DNA of 58,023 nt from an uncultured Duncaniella sp. (GTDB lineage: Bacteria > Bacteroidota > Bacteroidia > Bacteroidales > Muribaculaceae): positions 1 through 58,023 of the forward strand of contig CAJULW010000006.1 in assembly GCA_910587515.1 (NCBI GenBank). The letters are read 5' to 3'. Shown piece after piece: positions 26,217 through 35,011 of this stretch; the first letter of the stretch is position 1; the number at the start of each line of letters is the position of its first letter. A model generated the notes under the pieces. That model ran no database searches. It was not told the origin of the DNA and saw only the letters and a program-made list of their open reading frames with translations. The position numbers were made by a program, and so were the translations under genes.

Positions 26217-27740
26217 ATGCAGGAAAAGATTATTATTCTCGACTTCGGTTCGCAGACAACCCAGCTTATCGGCAGGCGTGTACGCGAACTTGGAGAGTAC
26301 TGTGAGATTCTTCCGTACAACAAATTTCCCTATGGCGATAAGTCGGTCATAGGCGTCATACTCTCCGGTTCTCCTTTCTCGGTCTATGACGACAAGGCCT
26401 TTAGAACTGAACTTGACCGCCTGAGAGGACAGTTTCCGGTGCTCGGTATCTGTTACGGAGCGCAGTTCATAGCCTATACTTCAGGAGGCAGTGTCGAGCC
26501 GGCTCCGTCTCGTGAATACGGTCGCGCTCACTTGACTAAAATAGATACCGCTAATCCGCTTTTCAAGGACATACCTGTTGGCTCACAGGTGTGGATGAGC
26601 CATGGCGACACCATTACATCTATTCCTTCCGGATTCAAGACGGTCGCTTCAACGGATAAAGTCGCTATAGCGGCATATCAGATCGAAGGCGAAAATACAT
26701 GGGGTGTGCAGTTCCATCCGGAAGTCTATCATTCGGAACACGGTACGCAGTTGCTGCGTAATTTTGTCGTGGATATTTGTGGTGGCCGTCAGGATTGGAC
26801 CGCTGAATCGTTTATTGAAAGTACTGTCGCACAGCTTAGAGAGCAGCTTGGCGATGACAAGGTGGTGCTCGGTTTGAGTGGTGGGGTCGATTCGTCGGTA
26901 GCCGCAGTCCTTCTCAACCGTGCGATAGGTAAAAATCTTACCTGTATATTTGTCGATCATGGCATGCTTCGTAAAAATGAGTTCCGTGACGTGCTCCATG
27001 ACTATGAGTGTCTTGGATTGAACGTTATCGGAGTTGACGCCTCTGAAAAATTTTTCAGTGAGCTTGCTGGTGTGACTGAGCCGGAACAAAAGCGCAAAAT
27101 AATCGGCAAAGGCTTCATTGATGTATTCGACCAAGAGGCTCATAAGATAAAAGACGTGAAATGGTTGGCTCAGGGCACAATATATCCAGACTGTATCGAG
27201 AGCCTGTCTATAACCGGTACGACTATAAAAAGCCACCATAATGTCGGTGGTCTGCCTGAAAAGATGAATCTGAAACTTTGTGAGCCATTGCGTCTCTTGT
27301 TCAAAGACGAGGTTCGCGCGGTGGGACGCCAGCTCGGTATGCCCGAACATCTGATCAAGAGGCATCCTTTCCCAGGCCCGGGCCTGGCCGTCCGTATACT
27401 GGGTGACATCACACCCGAAAAAGTACGCATACTTCAGGACGCTGACGATATTTTCATTCGTGGTTTGCGTGAGTGGGATCTTTATGATAAAGTTTGGCAG
27501 GCTGGAGCTATTCTGCTTCCTGTGCAGAGCGTAGGCGTAATGGGCGATGAACGCACATACGAAAGAGCGATCGCTTTGCGGGCGGTCACCTCTACAGACG
27601 CGATGACTGCTGACTGGGCGCATCTTCCATACGATTTCATGGCAAAAGTAAGTAATGATATCATCAACAAGGTTCGCGGGGTAAATCGCGTATGCTATGA
27701 CATATCATCAAAACCACCGGCCACTATCGAGTGGGAATAA
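26217..27740 (+). CDS. guaA: GMP synthase (glutamine-hydrolysing)
   Basis: Converts XMP to GMP with ATP and glutamine, in the cytoplasm. The class I amidotransferase half has Cys79 in LGICYGAQ and the His/Glu pair in VQFHPEVYHSEHG. The synthetase half has the PP-loop GLSGGVDSSVAAVL and FPGPGLAVRILG, and the dimerisation domain ends KPPATIEWE, the canonical C-terminus. 507 residues, normal. Monocistronic, with a terminator 20 bp after the stop. Confidence 0.98.
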   Translation: MQEKIIILDFGSQTTQLIGRRVRELGEYCEILPYNKFPYGDKSVIGVILSGSPFSVYDDKAFRTELDRLRGQFPVLGICYGAQFIAYTSGGSVEPAPSREYGRAHLTKIDTANPLFKDIPVGSQVWMSHGDTITSIPSGFKTVASTDKVAIAAYQIEGENTWGVQFHPEVYHSEHGTQLLRNFVVDICGGRQDWTAESFIESTVAQLREQLGDDKVVLGLSGGVDSSVAAVLLNRAIGKNLTCIFVDHGMLRKNEFRDVLHDYECLGLNVIGVDASEKFFSELAGVTEPEQKRKIIGKGFIDVFDQEAHKIKDVKWLAQGTIYPDCIESLSITGTTIKSHHNVGGLPEKMNLKLCEPLRLLFKDEVRAVGRQLGMPEHLIKRHPFPGPGLAVRILGDITPEKVRILQDADDIFIRGLREWDLYDKVWQAGAILLPVQSVGVMGDERTYERAIALRAVTSTDAMTADWAHLPYDFMAKVSNDIINKVRGVNRVCYDISSKPPATIEWE

Positions 27741-27760
27741 AAAATATTCAATTATAAAAA

Positions 27761-27791
27761 ATAAGCCCCAACATGAGATGTTGGGGCTTAT
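27761..27791 (+). terminator. Terminator of guaA
   Basis: A perfect 14-bp stem (27761-27774 with 27778-27791) with a 3-base loop, followed by TTTTATT on the plus strand. Confidence 0.9.
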
Positions 27792-27909
27792 TTTATTGTG
27801 GTTTAGGAAGAAACAGATTGTGTGGTTATGGATTAGATGTTGGAAATATATAAAACAGAAATTTAAAAGTTAAATAAGATTAAAATAAACATGTTTTTTA
27901 GCATAAAAA

Positions 27910-27940
27910 TTTGGAGTCTCAATCAAAGTCCATAACTTTG
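27910..27940 (+). promoter_or_regulatory. Promoter of a short leader or small RNA
   Basis: TTTG (27910-27913), a 19-bp spacer and TAACTTTG (27933-27940) match the Bacteroidales promoter consensus fully. The transcript would start near 27946 and meet a terminator within about 60 bases. Confidence 0.7.
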
Positions 27941-27952
27941 TACCAGTTTTTC

Positions 27953-27973
27953 ATGGTATTAGATTTAAGGTAA
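27953..27973 (+). CDS. Candidate six-codon leader peptide
   Basis: ATG GTA TTA GAT TTA AGG TAA encodes M-V-L-D-L-R, starting about 7 bases after the predicted transcript start and ending 4 bases before a terminator stem. The position is that of an attenuation leader peptide. Without expression or conservation data this is inference. Confidence 0.4.
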   Translation: MVLDLR

Positions 27974-27977
27974 GAAG

Positions 27978-28009
27978 ATTATTCGTCGTGACGACGGATA
28001 ATTTTTTTT
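27978..28009 (+). terminator. Terminator or attenuator before the porin gene
   Basis: An 11-bp stem (27978-27988 with 27992-28002, one U-G pair in the plus RNA) with a 3-base loop and eight T. It ends 46 bp before the porin ATG. It may close a small RNA of about 60 nt or act as an attenuator. Confidence 0.8.
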
Positions 28010-28055
28010 ATACCCGTATTTTATACTTTAAATTTGCGTACCTTTGCAGGTACTT

Positions 28056-30032
28056 ATGAAAAAGCATATCTTAGTCATTATCACTATACTTGTTTCCGGT
28101 ATTGTTACGTTGAAAGCCGATAAAATACCCGGTGACTCATTGTCTTATTCATGGAGAGTACTTCAGCCTTTGGGTTTGAGGGAGCGTGTCCCTATGGATA
28201 CGTTGCTTTACAATTATTATCAGACCGCTGTTCCTTCTTTATTAAGTCCGGCGTTCGCTACCACAGGCAATCAGGCGTCGGTCGGTAAAGACATGATTTT
28301 CATGCAGAGTGAACCGATGAGTGATTTCTTCTTCCGTGACGCCAAAGAATTTTGGATACCGTCTACGGAAAGCATGCGTTTCTTTAATACCCGTATTCCC
28401 ATGACTCAATTGGGATATAACACCGGTGGAGGGAGGGAAATCGCTCAGGATTATCTAAGGATGCTTTTTTCGGGAAATCTTAATAAGCGCACTCAGATAG
28501 GGGCTCGTCTACATTATCCTTATTCAAAAGGTAGTTACGACCATCAGGCTGCCAAAGGTTTGTCATGGGGACTGTCTGGGTCATATACAGGTGACCGTTA
28601 TGAATTCCAGGGCTTCTTCAATTCCTACAATATGATCAATAAGGAAAACGGTGGTATAACCGATGATTTATATATACTTGATCCAGCGGAGTTGCAGGGC
28701 GGTGTGTCGAAAATCGACCCCAAGGCCATACCGACAAACCTTTCTTCGGCTCATTCGCGGATAAGAGGCAAACAGATCTATATGAATCATCGTTACAAAG
28801 TCGGTTATTGGAAAGAGGAAAAAGATGAAAACGATTCGGTTGTGAGCCGTGAATACATCCCTGTGTCCAGTTTTATATGGACAATGGATTTTAAGGACTC
28901 GCGCCATCGTTTCACCAATACCAATGCGTCCGAATCCAAGGAGTTTTGGCAGAATCATTATATGAGCACGGACGATACCTACGACTATACTCGCTACAAC
29001 TCCCTCCGCAACACGATAGGAGTCTCATTGCTTGAAGGGTTCAACAAATATGCGAAAGCCGGGCTGGGCGCGTTTTTGACTCATGAGATACGGCACTATT
29101 GGCAGACTCCTGACACTCTGCCTCTTTCAGGACCTGAAAGACCCGAAAAACTTACGCCATATCCGTTTGAGAACAGAATGAAGCACAGGGCTTCCGAGAA
29201 TTTGCTTTATGTTGGTGCGCAGCTCACAAAGCAGCAAGGCAAAGTATTGAACTATGAAGCGACTGTCAGTTTCGGGCTTGTCGGTCCTGCCGCCGGTGAA
29301 ATCAAAGCTGATGGGAGTGCATCGACGCATATCAGACTTTTCGGTGACACGGTTACTCTGAAAGGTTATGGACATTTCGGCAATACATCGGCTCCTTATC
29401 TCATGAACCATTACATATCAAATCATTTTGCATGGGAGAATGATTTCGGGAAGATCAGGCGTCTGCGTTTTGGTGGCATTCTTGATATCCCGCAAACAAA
29501 CACTTATGTTAATGTGGGTGCCGAGAATATACAGAACCATATTTATTTTGGTCCGGACGGACTTCCGGTGCAAAACGGTGGAAGCGTGCAAGTGTTCAGT
29601 TTGCAGTTGCGACAGAATTTCCGTTACAGAGCTTTGAACTGGCATAATTCCGTCATATATCAGACATCATCGGACGATGCGGTGATTCCGTTGCCTAAGT
29701 TGGCGGTATATTCCAATCTTTTCCTGCATTTCAAAGTGGCGCGTGTACTTGAAGTGCAACTCGGAGTGGATCTTGATTATTATACACGCTACAAAGCCCC
29801 GTCATATCAGCCGGCTACCATGGCCTTTTGTAATCAACGCGAGATCGAATGCGGGAACTATCCGTTTATGAACGCATACGCGAATATGAAGCTTTCGCGA
29901 GCCCGTTTCTTCGTGTTGTTCTCCCATGTCAATCAGGGTATTTTCGGGGGTAACGATTATTTCTCGCTTCCGCACTATCCTCTGAATCCGCGTCGTTTTC
30001 AGATGGGTGTGATAGTTGATTTTGTAAACTGA
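28056..30032 (+). CDS. Putative porin (Bacteroidetes outer-membrane barrel)
   Basis: About 658 residues with a signal peptide ending VTLKA and a long region of alternating strands rich in Tyr, Phe and Arg, closing with RRFQMGVIVDFVN, whose terminal aromatic/hydrophobic strand suits an outer-membrane barrel. The segment QLGYNTGGGREIAQDYLRMLFSGN and the NHFAWENDF/GAENIQNHIYF repeats resemble the putative porin family of Bacteroidetes. I start at the ATG at 28056; a TTG at 28044 is possible. Two TAnnTTTG-like boxes (28029-28036, 28039-28046) sit just ahead and would give an almost leaderless message. Substrate unknown. Confidence 0.75.
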   Translation: MKKHILVIITILVSGIVTLKADKIPGDSLSYSWRVLQPLGLRERVPMDTLLYNYYQTAVPSLLSPAFATTGNQASVGKDMIFMQSEPMSDFFFRDAKEFWIPSTESMRFFNTRIPMTQLGYNTGGGREIAQDYLRMLFSGNLNKRTQIGARLHYPYSKGSYDHQAAKGLSWGLSGSYTGDRYEFQGFFNSYNMINKENGGITDDLYILDPAELQGGVSKIDPKAIPTNLSSAHSRIRGKQIYMNHRYKVGYWKEEKDENDSVVSREYIPVSSFIWTMDFKDSRHRFTNTNASESKEFWQNHYMSTDDTYDYTRYNSLRNTIGVSLLEGFNKYAKAGLGAFLTHEIRHYWQTPDTLPLSGPERPEKLTPYPFENRMKHRASENLLYVGAQLTKQQGKVLNYEATVSFGLVGPAAGEIKADGSASTHIRLFGDTVTLKGYGHFGNTSAPYLMNHYISNHFAWENDFGKIRRLRFGGILDIPQTNTYVNVGAENIQNHIYFGPDGLPVQNGGSVQVFSLQLRQNFRYRALNWHNSVIYQTSSDDAVIPLPKLAVYSNLFLHFKVARVLEVQLGVDLDYYTRYKAPSYQPATMAFCNQREIECGNYPFMNAYANMKLSRARFFVLFSHVNQGIFGGNDYFSLPHYPLNPRRFQMGVIVDFVN

Positions 30033-30119
30033 TTTTAAAATGACATATAATCAGGGGAGTAGGTTTAATTTGGATTAAAATGAACAGACTCTGAGAAAGG
30101 ATATATCTGACCTTTTATC

Positions 30120-30157
30120 GCGGCCGGTTGTTTATTATAAAACAGACAATCGGCCGC
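30120..30157 (+). promoter_or_regulatory. 12-bp hairpin directly abutting a start codon
   Basis: GCGGCCGGTTGT (30120-30131) pairs with ACAATCGGCCGC (30146-30157), with a G-U pair in RNA and a 14-base loop. The last base touches the ATG at 30158. Such a stable stem covers the ribosome landing zone. It lacks a T tract, so a terminator role for the porin is less likely. Confidence 0.65.
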
Positions 30158-31024
30158 ATGACATATAATAAGAAAAAACATAGGAACTTTATAAAGTCGT
30201 TGCTCCATGAGCCTTGGGGCGGAATACTCTTGTCTCTGCTGTTAATGGCCGTAGGGGTGATGGTATCGGTTAAAAGCTGTTCATCGCCTGTTGGTGGGAA
30301 TGGCTATGAATATGTGCGTGGAAGCGGTGATACTATCAATGTCGCGATAGATTATTCCCCGGTGTCTCTTTATCGTTACGGTGATTCTCTCGCTGGTTTC
30401 AACTATGAGATGATGAAAAAGATGGCTGCGCGCTATGGCGATAAAGTCAAATTCTATCCAGTAGCATCGGTGCGCGAGGCATTGGACGATTTAAAAAAGG
30501 GGATTTATGACGTCGTTATATCCGACTATCCCGTAATTGCTTCTCAACGCAAGTATTTTAGATTTACGGAGCCGGTCTATCTTGATAAGCAGGTGCTGAT
30601 AAGCCGTGATACGACTATCCGTTCGCGTCTTGATCTTGCCGGAAAAGAAGTCTGGGTGCAGCCCGGTTCTCCGGCTTATGAACGATTGTTTAATCTGAGC
30701 CGTGAAATAGGGGATACTATTTATGTGAGACATGACTCCATACGTAGTGCCGAGCAACTTTTTCTGCTTACAGCCATGGGGCGGATCCCGAGAGCGGTGG
30801 TGAATGAAGCTAAGGCAATAAGGCTTGCCAAGGACTATCCTGAGGTTGATGTGTCGACTCCGGTGTCGTTTACACAGTTTCAGTCATGGGTCTTAAATAA
30901 AAACAATTCCTCGCTTGCGGACACTCTCAACGCACAGATAAAACGTTTTAAGTCGACGGATGAATACCGTAATCTTGTCAGGCGTTATCTCTATTTTGAT
31001 CCTGAATCTGCCGCTGTCAGGTGA
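30158..31024 (+). CDS. Family 3 solute-binding-like protein, membrane-anchored
   Basis: Product of about 288 residues with an N-terminal hydrophobic segment (about 22-40), then a periplasmic binding domain of the amino-acid type. It begins INVAIDYSPVSLYRYGDSLAGFNYEM and contains DLKKGIYDVVISDYPV and YFRFTEPVYLDKQVLISR. The same fold forms the N-terminal half of the MltF lytic transglycosylase; no transglycosylase domain follows here. No ABC transporter genes are adjacent, so a sensing role is as likely as transport. The VKSC after the hydrophobic segment is a poor lipobox. I start at 30158, after a TTG candidate at 30128. Confidence 0.75.
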   Translation: MTYNKKKHRNFIKSLLHEPWGGILLSLLLMAVGVMVSVKSCSSPVGGNGYEYVRGSGDTINVAIDYSPVSLYRYGDSLAGFNYEMMKKMAARYGDKVKFYPVASVREALDDLKKGIYDVVISDYPVIASQRKYFRFTEPVYLDKQVLISRDTTIRSRLDLAGKEVWVQPGSPAYERLFNLSREIGDTIYVRHDSIRSAEQLFLLTAMGRIPRAVVNEAKAIRLAKDYPEVDVSTPVSFTQFQSWVLNKNNSSLADTLNAQIKRFKSTDEYRNLVRRYLYFDPESAAVR

Positions 31025-31193
31025 TGTTTGTATATTAAATTCCCAATCAACAAATATACTTTTACCGATGTTATTCTATTAAAGAAGTTGGCAGATTGTT
31101 GTAGCCGTGGTATTTGACATTATCGTGGCGTTCACGTTTCAGCTTCATCGTTTAGGCGTTAAAAATTCAACTATAAATAAAAAATAAATTGTT

Positions 31194-31748
31194 ATGAAAA
31201 CGTTAATTGACAAATTTTGGGGTCAGACTCGCTATTGGTGGGTTGTCCTTTTGGTGGGGATCCTTATGGTTATCTGTGGATTTGCTTATTGGTTCTGGCC
31301 TGTGGCCGGTTACGCTGTCGCTTCACAGATATTCGGTTGGCTCCTTGTCCTCGTCGGGGTAGTTCAGCTTCTTGTCGCTTCTGGCCCTAACCGGGGCAAA
31401 GGGTGGGGATGGTGGCTTGCCGGAGGTGTGATAGATATCTTCATCGGTTTCCTACTTGTGCGGAGTGTGGTCCTTTCAGAAATGGTATTCCCATATTTTA
31501 TCGCGTTTATTTTCCTTTATTGGGGCATCAGTGCCGTATGCAGCGCTGTCACACAAAGCGGACGTCGATACTGGTGGCTTTATCTGATCAACGGTATCCT
31601 TTTGATGCTCATCGGATTTTTCTTTATTGAAGCCGGTTGGGTACAGGACATGGCAATGACAAGCTTCCTTACATCGCTCGCTTTTATTTACTGGGGCTTC
31701 TCATTGGCGATGCTATCGTATGATATGAAGCCTGTCTATCGCAGATAG
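31194..31748 (+). CDS. HdeD family membrane protein
   Basis: Small polytopic protein (184 residues, six hydrophobic helices) of the DUF308/HdeD family, linked to acid resistance in E. coli. It is rich in Trp and Gly, with ILMVICGFAYWFWP, GGVIDIFIGFLLVRS and NGILLMLIGFFFIEAG, the internal repeat typical of the family. Its role here is not established. It has its own terminator. Confidence 0.85.
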   Translation: MKTLIDKFWGQTRYWWVVLLVGILMVICGFAYWFWPVAGYAVASQIFGWLLVLVGVVQLLVASGPNRGKGWGWWLAGGVIDIFIGFLLVRSVVLSEMVFPYFIAFIFLYWGISAVCSAVTQSGRRYWWLYLINGILLMLIGFFFIEAGWVQDMAMTSFLTSLAFIYWGFSLAMLSYDMKPVYRR

Positions 31749-31778
31749 CCGGTAAAATTGATTTGATTAAATGATAAA

Positions 31779-31818
31779 ATCAACCGTATAGGTGGTTATA
31801 AACCGCTATACGGTTGAT
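31779..31818 (+). terminator. Terminator of the HdeD gene
   Basis: ATCAACCGTATAG (31779-31791) pairs with CTATACGGTTGAT (31806-31818), followed by CTTATTTAT. An inner pairing GTGGTT / AACCGC strengthens the loop. Confidence 0.8.
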
Positions 31819-31880
31819 CTTATTTATGATAAGATATTTAAATTTGCGCTGATTTAATAGTCATTAACCGTTATTTTTCA

Positions 31881-31888
31881 TAACTTTG
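31881..31888 (+). promoter_or_regulatory. -7 element before the M18 aminopeptidase gene
   Basis: TAACTTTG lies 83 bp before the ATG at 31972. The -33 position has no clear TTTG. Confidence 0.45.
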
Positions 31889-31971
31889 CGGTGATTCAGG
31901 CTGATTATGATAAAGGATATACTGTCACAGTCTGTTGTAGAAGAAAAGAATCTTAAATAAACCGTGAAGAT

Positions 31972-33270
31972 ATGGAAGACATAAAGGTTGCCGCAAGATC
32001 GTTGATGGAGTTTCTCGATCAGAGTCCGGTAAATTTCCTCGCAGTAAAAACCGTCAGAAAACATCTTGACGAAAATGGGTTTAAAGTTCTTGATCCACGT
32101 GAACAATGGAACTTGCAGCCCGGAGGTAGGTATTATATGGTCAAAAATTCAAGTGCGGTTTTTGCTTTTGTCGTCTCGACCGAAGGAGCCGCGTCAGGCT
32201 TTAGGATAATTTCCGCCCATTCCGATTCACCGTGTCTCCGTATAAAGCCTAAAGCTGAGATGCTTTGCGAAGGGGGGATAGTGAAACTGAATGTCGAGGT
32301 ATATGGCGGTCCGATTCTTTACACATGGTTCGACCGTCCGCTCTCGATAGCAGGACGTGTCGTGCTACGGAGCGACGATCCTCTCAATCCACGTACTGAG
32401 ATATTGAAATTCGATCGTCCTTTACTGACTATCCCACACTTGCCCATCCATTTTAACCGTGCGGTAAATGACGGGAATTCGCTGTCTAAACAGAAAGACA
32501 TGTTGCCGGTTGTCGCAATCGTCAAGGATGCCACCGAAAAGGACAATCTGCTGCTCCGGACGGTGGCTGACGCGTTGGGTTGTCAGTGTGATGATATCCT
32601 TGATTTCGATCTTTCGCTTTACGACACCACTCCTGCGTGCCTTGTCGGTCTTGACGATGAGTTTCTGACTTCTGGCAGACTTGATGATCTCAGCATGGTC
32701 CATGCAGCCATGAACGCTTTGCTTGAGACCTCGTCGACGGCACAGACACGTGTCATGGCGATCTTTGACAATGAAGAAACAGGCTCGGGTACTAAGCAAG
32801 GTGCGGCATCGCCTGTACTCATGCAATTGTTGCGTCGCATAGTAGCGTGTCTTGGAGGCGGGGAAGAGGAATATTTGCGTGGCATAGACAAGTCGTTTAT
32901 GATTTCTGCGGACAACGCTCATGCTTTCCATCCGAACTATCCGGAAAAATATGATCCCACGAATCATCCGAAAGTCGGTGGTGGACCGGTTATAAAGATC
33001 AACGCTAACTGTAAGTATATGACAGACGCGGAATCGGCTTCCATATTCCGTTCCATATGTGAAAAAGCCGGAGTGCCGTGTCAGTATTTCGTCAATCATA
33101 GTGATGTGGCCGGGGGATCTACTCTCGGGAATATACTGACATCGCAAATCGACCTTCGCGGAGTGGATATGGGCGAGGCGATATGGGCCATGCACTCGAT
33201 ACGCGAGACAATGGCCACGGCTGATCATGCATATACCATAAAAGCATTCAAAACATTCTTTGACCTTTAA
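31972..33270 (+). CDS. M18 family aminopeptidase
   Basis: Zinc metallo-aminopeptidase (432 residues), cytoplasmic, releasing N-terminal (usually acidic) residues. Metal and catalytic positions are visible: His and Asp in ISAHSDSPCLRIKP, Asp in RLDDLSMVHA, the Glu pair in FDNEETGSGTKQGA, Asp in ISADNAHAFHP and the final His in AIWAMHSIRETM. Length is normal. A DUF6056 membrane gene starts 14 bp after it. Confidence 0.93.
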   Translation: MEDIKVAARSLMEFLDQSPVNFLAVKTVRKHLDENGFKVLDPREQWNLQPGGRYYMVKNSSAVFAFVVSTEGAASGFRIISAHSDSPCLRIKPKAEMLCEGGIVKLNVEVYGGPILYTWFDRPLSIAGRVVLRSDDPLNPRTEILKFDRPLLTIPHLPIHFNRAVNDGNSLSKQKDMLPVVAIVKDATEKDNLLLRTVADALGCQCDDILDFDLSLYDTTPACLVGLDDEFLTSGRLDDLSMVHAAMNALLETSSTAQTRVMAIFDNEETGSGTKQGAASPVLMQLLRRIVACLGGGEEEYLRGIDKSFMISADNAHAFHPNYPEKYDPTNHPKVGGGPVIKINANCKYMTDAESASIFRSICEKAGVPCQYFVNHSDVAGGSTLGNILTSQIDLRGVDMGEAIWAMHSIRETMATADHAYTIKAFKTFFDL

Positions 33271-33284
33271 ACCAGACTATATAG

Positions 33285-34985
33285 ATGCTGAAAGCCTCCC
33301 GCTGCTCCACATCACCTTTGCGAGACAGGCTTGATACCGGAAGACAGATAGCTGTCGCCTTAGTTTTAGGATCAATCTTTGTCGTTTATTTATTGTTTTC
33401 GTGTTTTGTTCCGTATATAGGCGATGACTATGCGTTTATATTGGATTGGATGAATGCGAATGACGGAGACCGTGCGTTCTCGTTTAATGGATGGTTGAAC
33501 GCAGTCGAATACCTCAGGGCAACAGACAATTCAAGATTGGACAATATCGTCTATATCGCCATGAGACTGGCTTTCCCAAAGTCTGTTCTCGCGGTTTTTG
33601 TGGCTTTTACAGCAACATTGATGCTTTGGATGATGACCGTTTTGCTCAGGCCGGAGAAATCTGTGACATTGTCGGTATTGATCGCGTTGTGGACATGGGT
33701 GGTTTTCACTTTTCCATGGAGAGGGGATATAATGGGTACAAATTATGCTTACAATATCTTCTTGCCATCCTTTCTTACATTATGTTTTTTGATACTATCT
33801 TTTGGGGTATCATATAAAAGGTTTTCAGCGCTTGGATTAGCTGCGGCTTGCTTGGTGGCGTTGTCTGCCGGATGGATTCATGAGGGATATTCCATACCTG
33901 TCTGTTGTGGTTTGGGTGTGTTGTGCCTTGTCAGGCGTTTCAGACTCCCGTGGCAATGGTGGGTGCTTGCAATGGTTTATGTGGCGGGGGCCATCTATAC
34001 TGTTTCCGCACCTGGGCTTTGGATGAGGTTCTTGGATTCAAGCGGAGAGACCGGAGGATATGTGAATATCAAGACATTTTTTTCGATGATAATTCCGGTT
34101 GTCTCGGTTGCTGTTCTCATTGCAGTGATGTTTTCGTGTGGATCAGGCAGACGGTATCTTGCCGAGTTGTTTGTGGATGATATATTTTTAGTGGTATTTG
34201 TATCTTTTGCGGTTTCGTTTTTGATTGTAATTGTTACAAAAACCTTCGATAACGCACGCGCCCTATGGATTTGCGATATTTTTTCCACCATAGTTGTCTT
34301 TAAGGCATTGGCTCCTTTTTTTGTCGCATTGTCTAAACGTTTGTTGTCTGTGTTCTCGATATTTGCGTTGACACTTACGTTGATATTTTATATCAATGTG
34401 CTTCGTGTCCAGAAAATTTATCACGACGAAGAGATGCTGATACGCGATGGTTTCAGGGAGTCTGTTTATGGGACGGTATATCGCGATTATGACATATCCA
34501 TCCCTAAAATAACGCTCTTGCATCCGATCAATGATTATTGGCGTGATATACACCATAATATCATGTATGATAAAATAGAAGGTGAACCTGGCAAGATATG
34601 TTCTGTTGTGCCTGCTGTTTTATCGAATTTGACATCAGATATGGTTGACTATATAAACGGGAATCCTGATATTAAAGCTCCTGTCACTGATATGGATTGG
34701 CCTCGCAGGGTTTCGGACGATGAAAACATATTCGAATATGGTGGCGCTATATTGATGCCGGATCATGTCTTGAAAATAAAATACTGGTATTCGGATATCG
34801 AGAAAAAAGCGGTCGCTCGATTAAGCATATTAAAATATGAGTGCAGTGACGGAAGGGTGTTTGATTTCATGCCTTCAGTTAAAATGCGTTTTATCACCCT
34901 ATCGGGTCAACCGTTGATCCATATCGCGCCTCTGCATATGAATGTGACAGGGCCTTATAAATCTGTGGAAATAATATCGAAGTGA
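33285..34985 (+). CDS. DUF6056-like polytopic membrane protein
   Basis: 566 residues, about ten hydrophobic helices in the first 370 and a soluble C-terminal domain of about 190 residues. The early extracytoplasmic loop holds VPYIGDDYAF, an acidic pair after the first helix as in GT-C type glycosyltransferases, and SRLDNIVY follows. I associate the layout with DUF6056 and O-antigen or glycosyl transfer proteins, but no activity is proven. The C-terminal domain (IPKITLLHPINDYW onward) is not recognised. Co-directional with the aminopeptidase, 14 bp apart. Confidence 0.65.
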   Translation: MLKASRCSTSPLRDRLDTGRQIAVALVLGSIFVVYLLFSCFVPYIGDDYAFILDWMNANDGDRAFSFNGWLNAVEYLRATDNSRLDNIVYIAMRLAFPKSVLAVFVAFTATLMLWMMTVLLRPEKSVTLSVLIALWTWVVFTFPWRGDIMGTNYAYNIFLPSFLTLCFLILSFGVSYKRFSALGLAAACLVALSAGWIHEGYSIPVCCGLGVLCLVRRFRLPWQWWVLAMVYVAGAIYTVSAPGLWMRFLDSSGETGGYVNIKTFFSMIIPVVSVAVLIAVMFSCGSGRRYLAELFVDDIFLVVFVSFAVSFLIVIVTKTFDNARALWICDIFSTIVVFKALAPFFVALSKRLLSVFSIFALTLTLIFYINVLRVQKIYHDEEMLIRDGFRESVYGTVYRDYDISIPKITLLHPINDYWRDIHHNIMYDKIEGEPGKICSVVPAVLSNLTSDMVDYINGNPDIKAPVTDMDWPRRVSDDENIFEYGGAILMPDHVLKIKYWYSDIEKKAVARLSILKYECSDGRVFDFMPSVKMRFITLSGQPLIHIAPLHMNVTGPYKSVEIISK

Positions 34986-34991
34986 TGTTCG

Positions 34992-35011
34992 ATAAGTGCC
35001 GAATCACTTAT
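34992..35011. terminator. Small hairpin between convergent genes
   Basis: ATAAGTG (34992-34998) pairs with CACTTAT (35005-35011), overlapping the last codons of cydB. It is short and could serve both strands weakly. Confidence 0.4.

Noticed and set aside
26649..27623. 324-codon minus-strand ORF inside guaA
   Set aside because: It is antisense to the well-supported guaA gene and shows no protein family features; a shadow of strong codon bias.
31085..31110. Possible sigma-54 promoter (TTGGCAG ... TAGC) before the HdeD gene
   Set aside because: The GG to GC distance does not match the -24/-12 spacing.
32422..33228. 268-codon minus-strand ORF inside the M18 gene
   Set aside because: Antisense to a complete aminopeptidase with all metal ligands; His/Arg/Cys-rich composition is typical of antisense frames.
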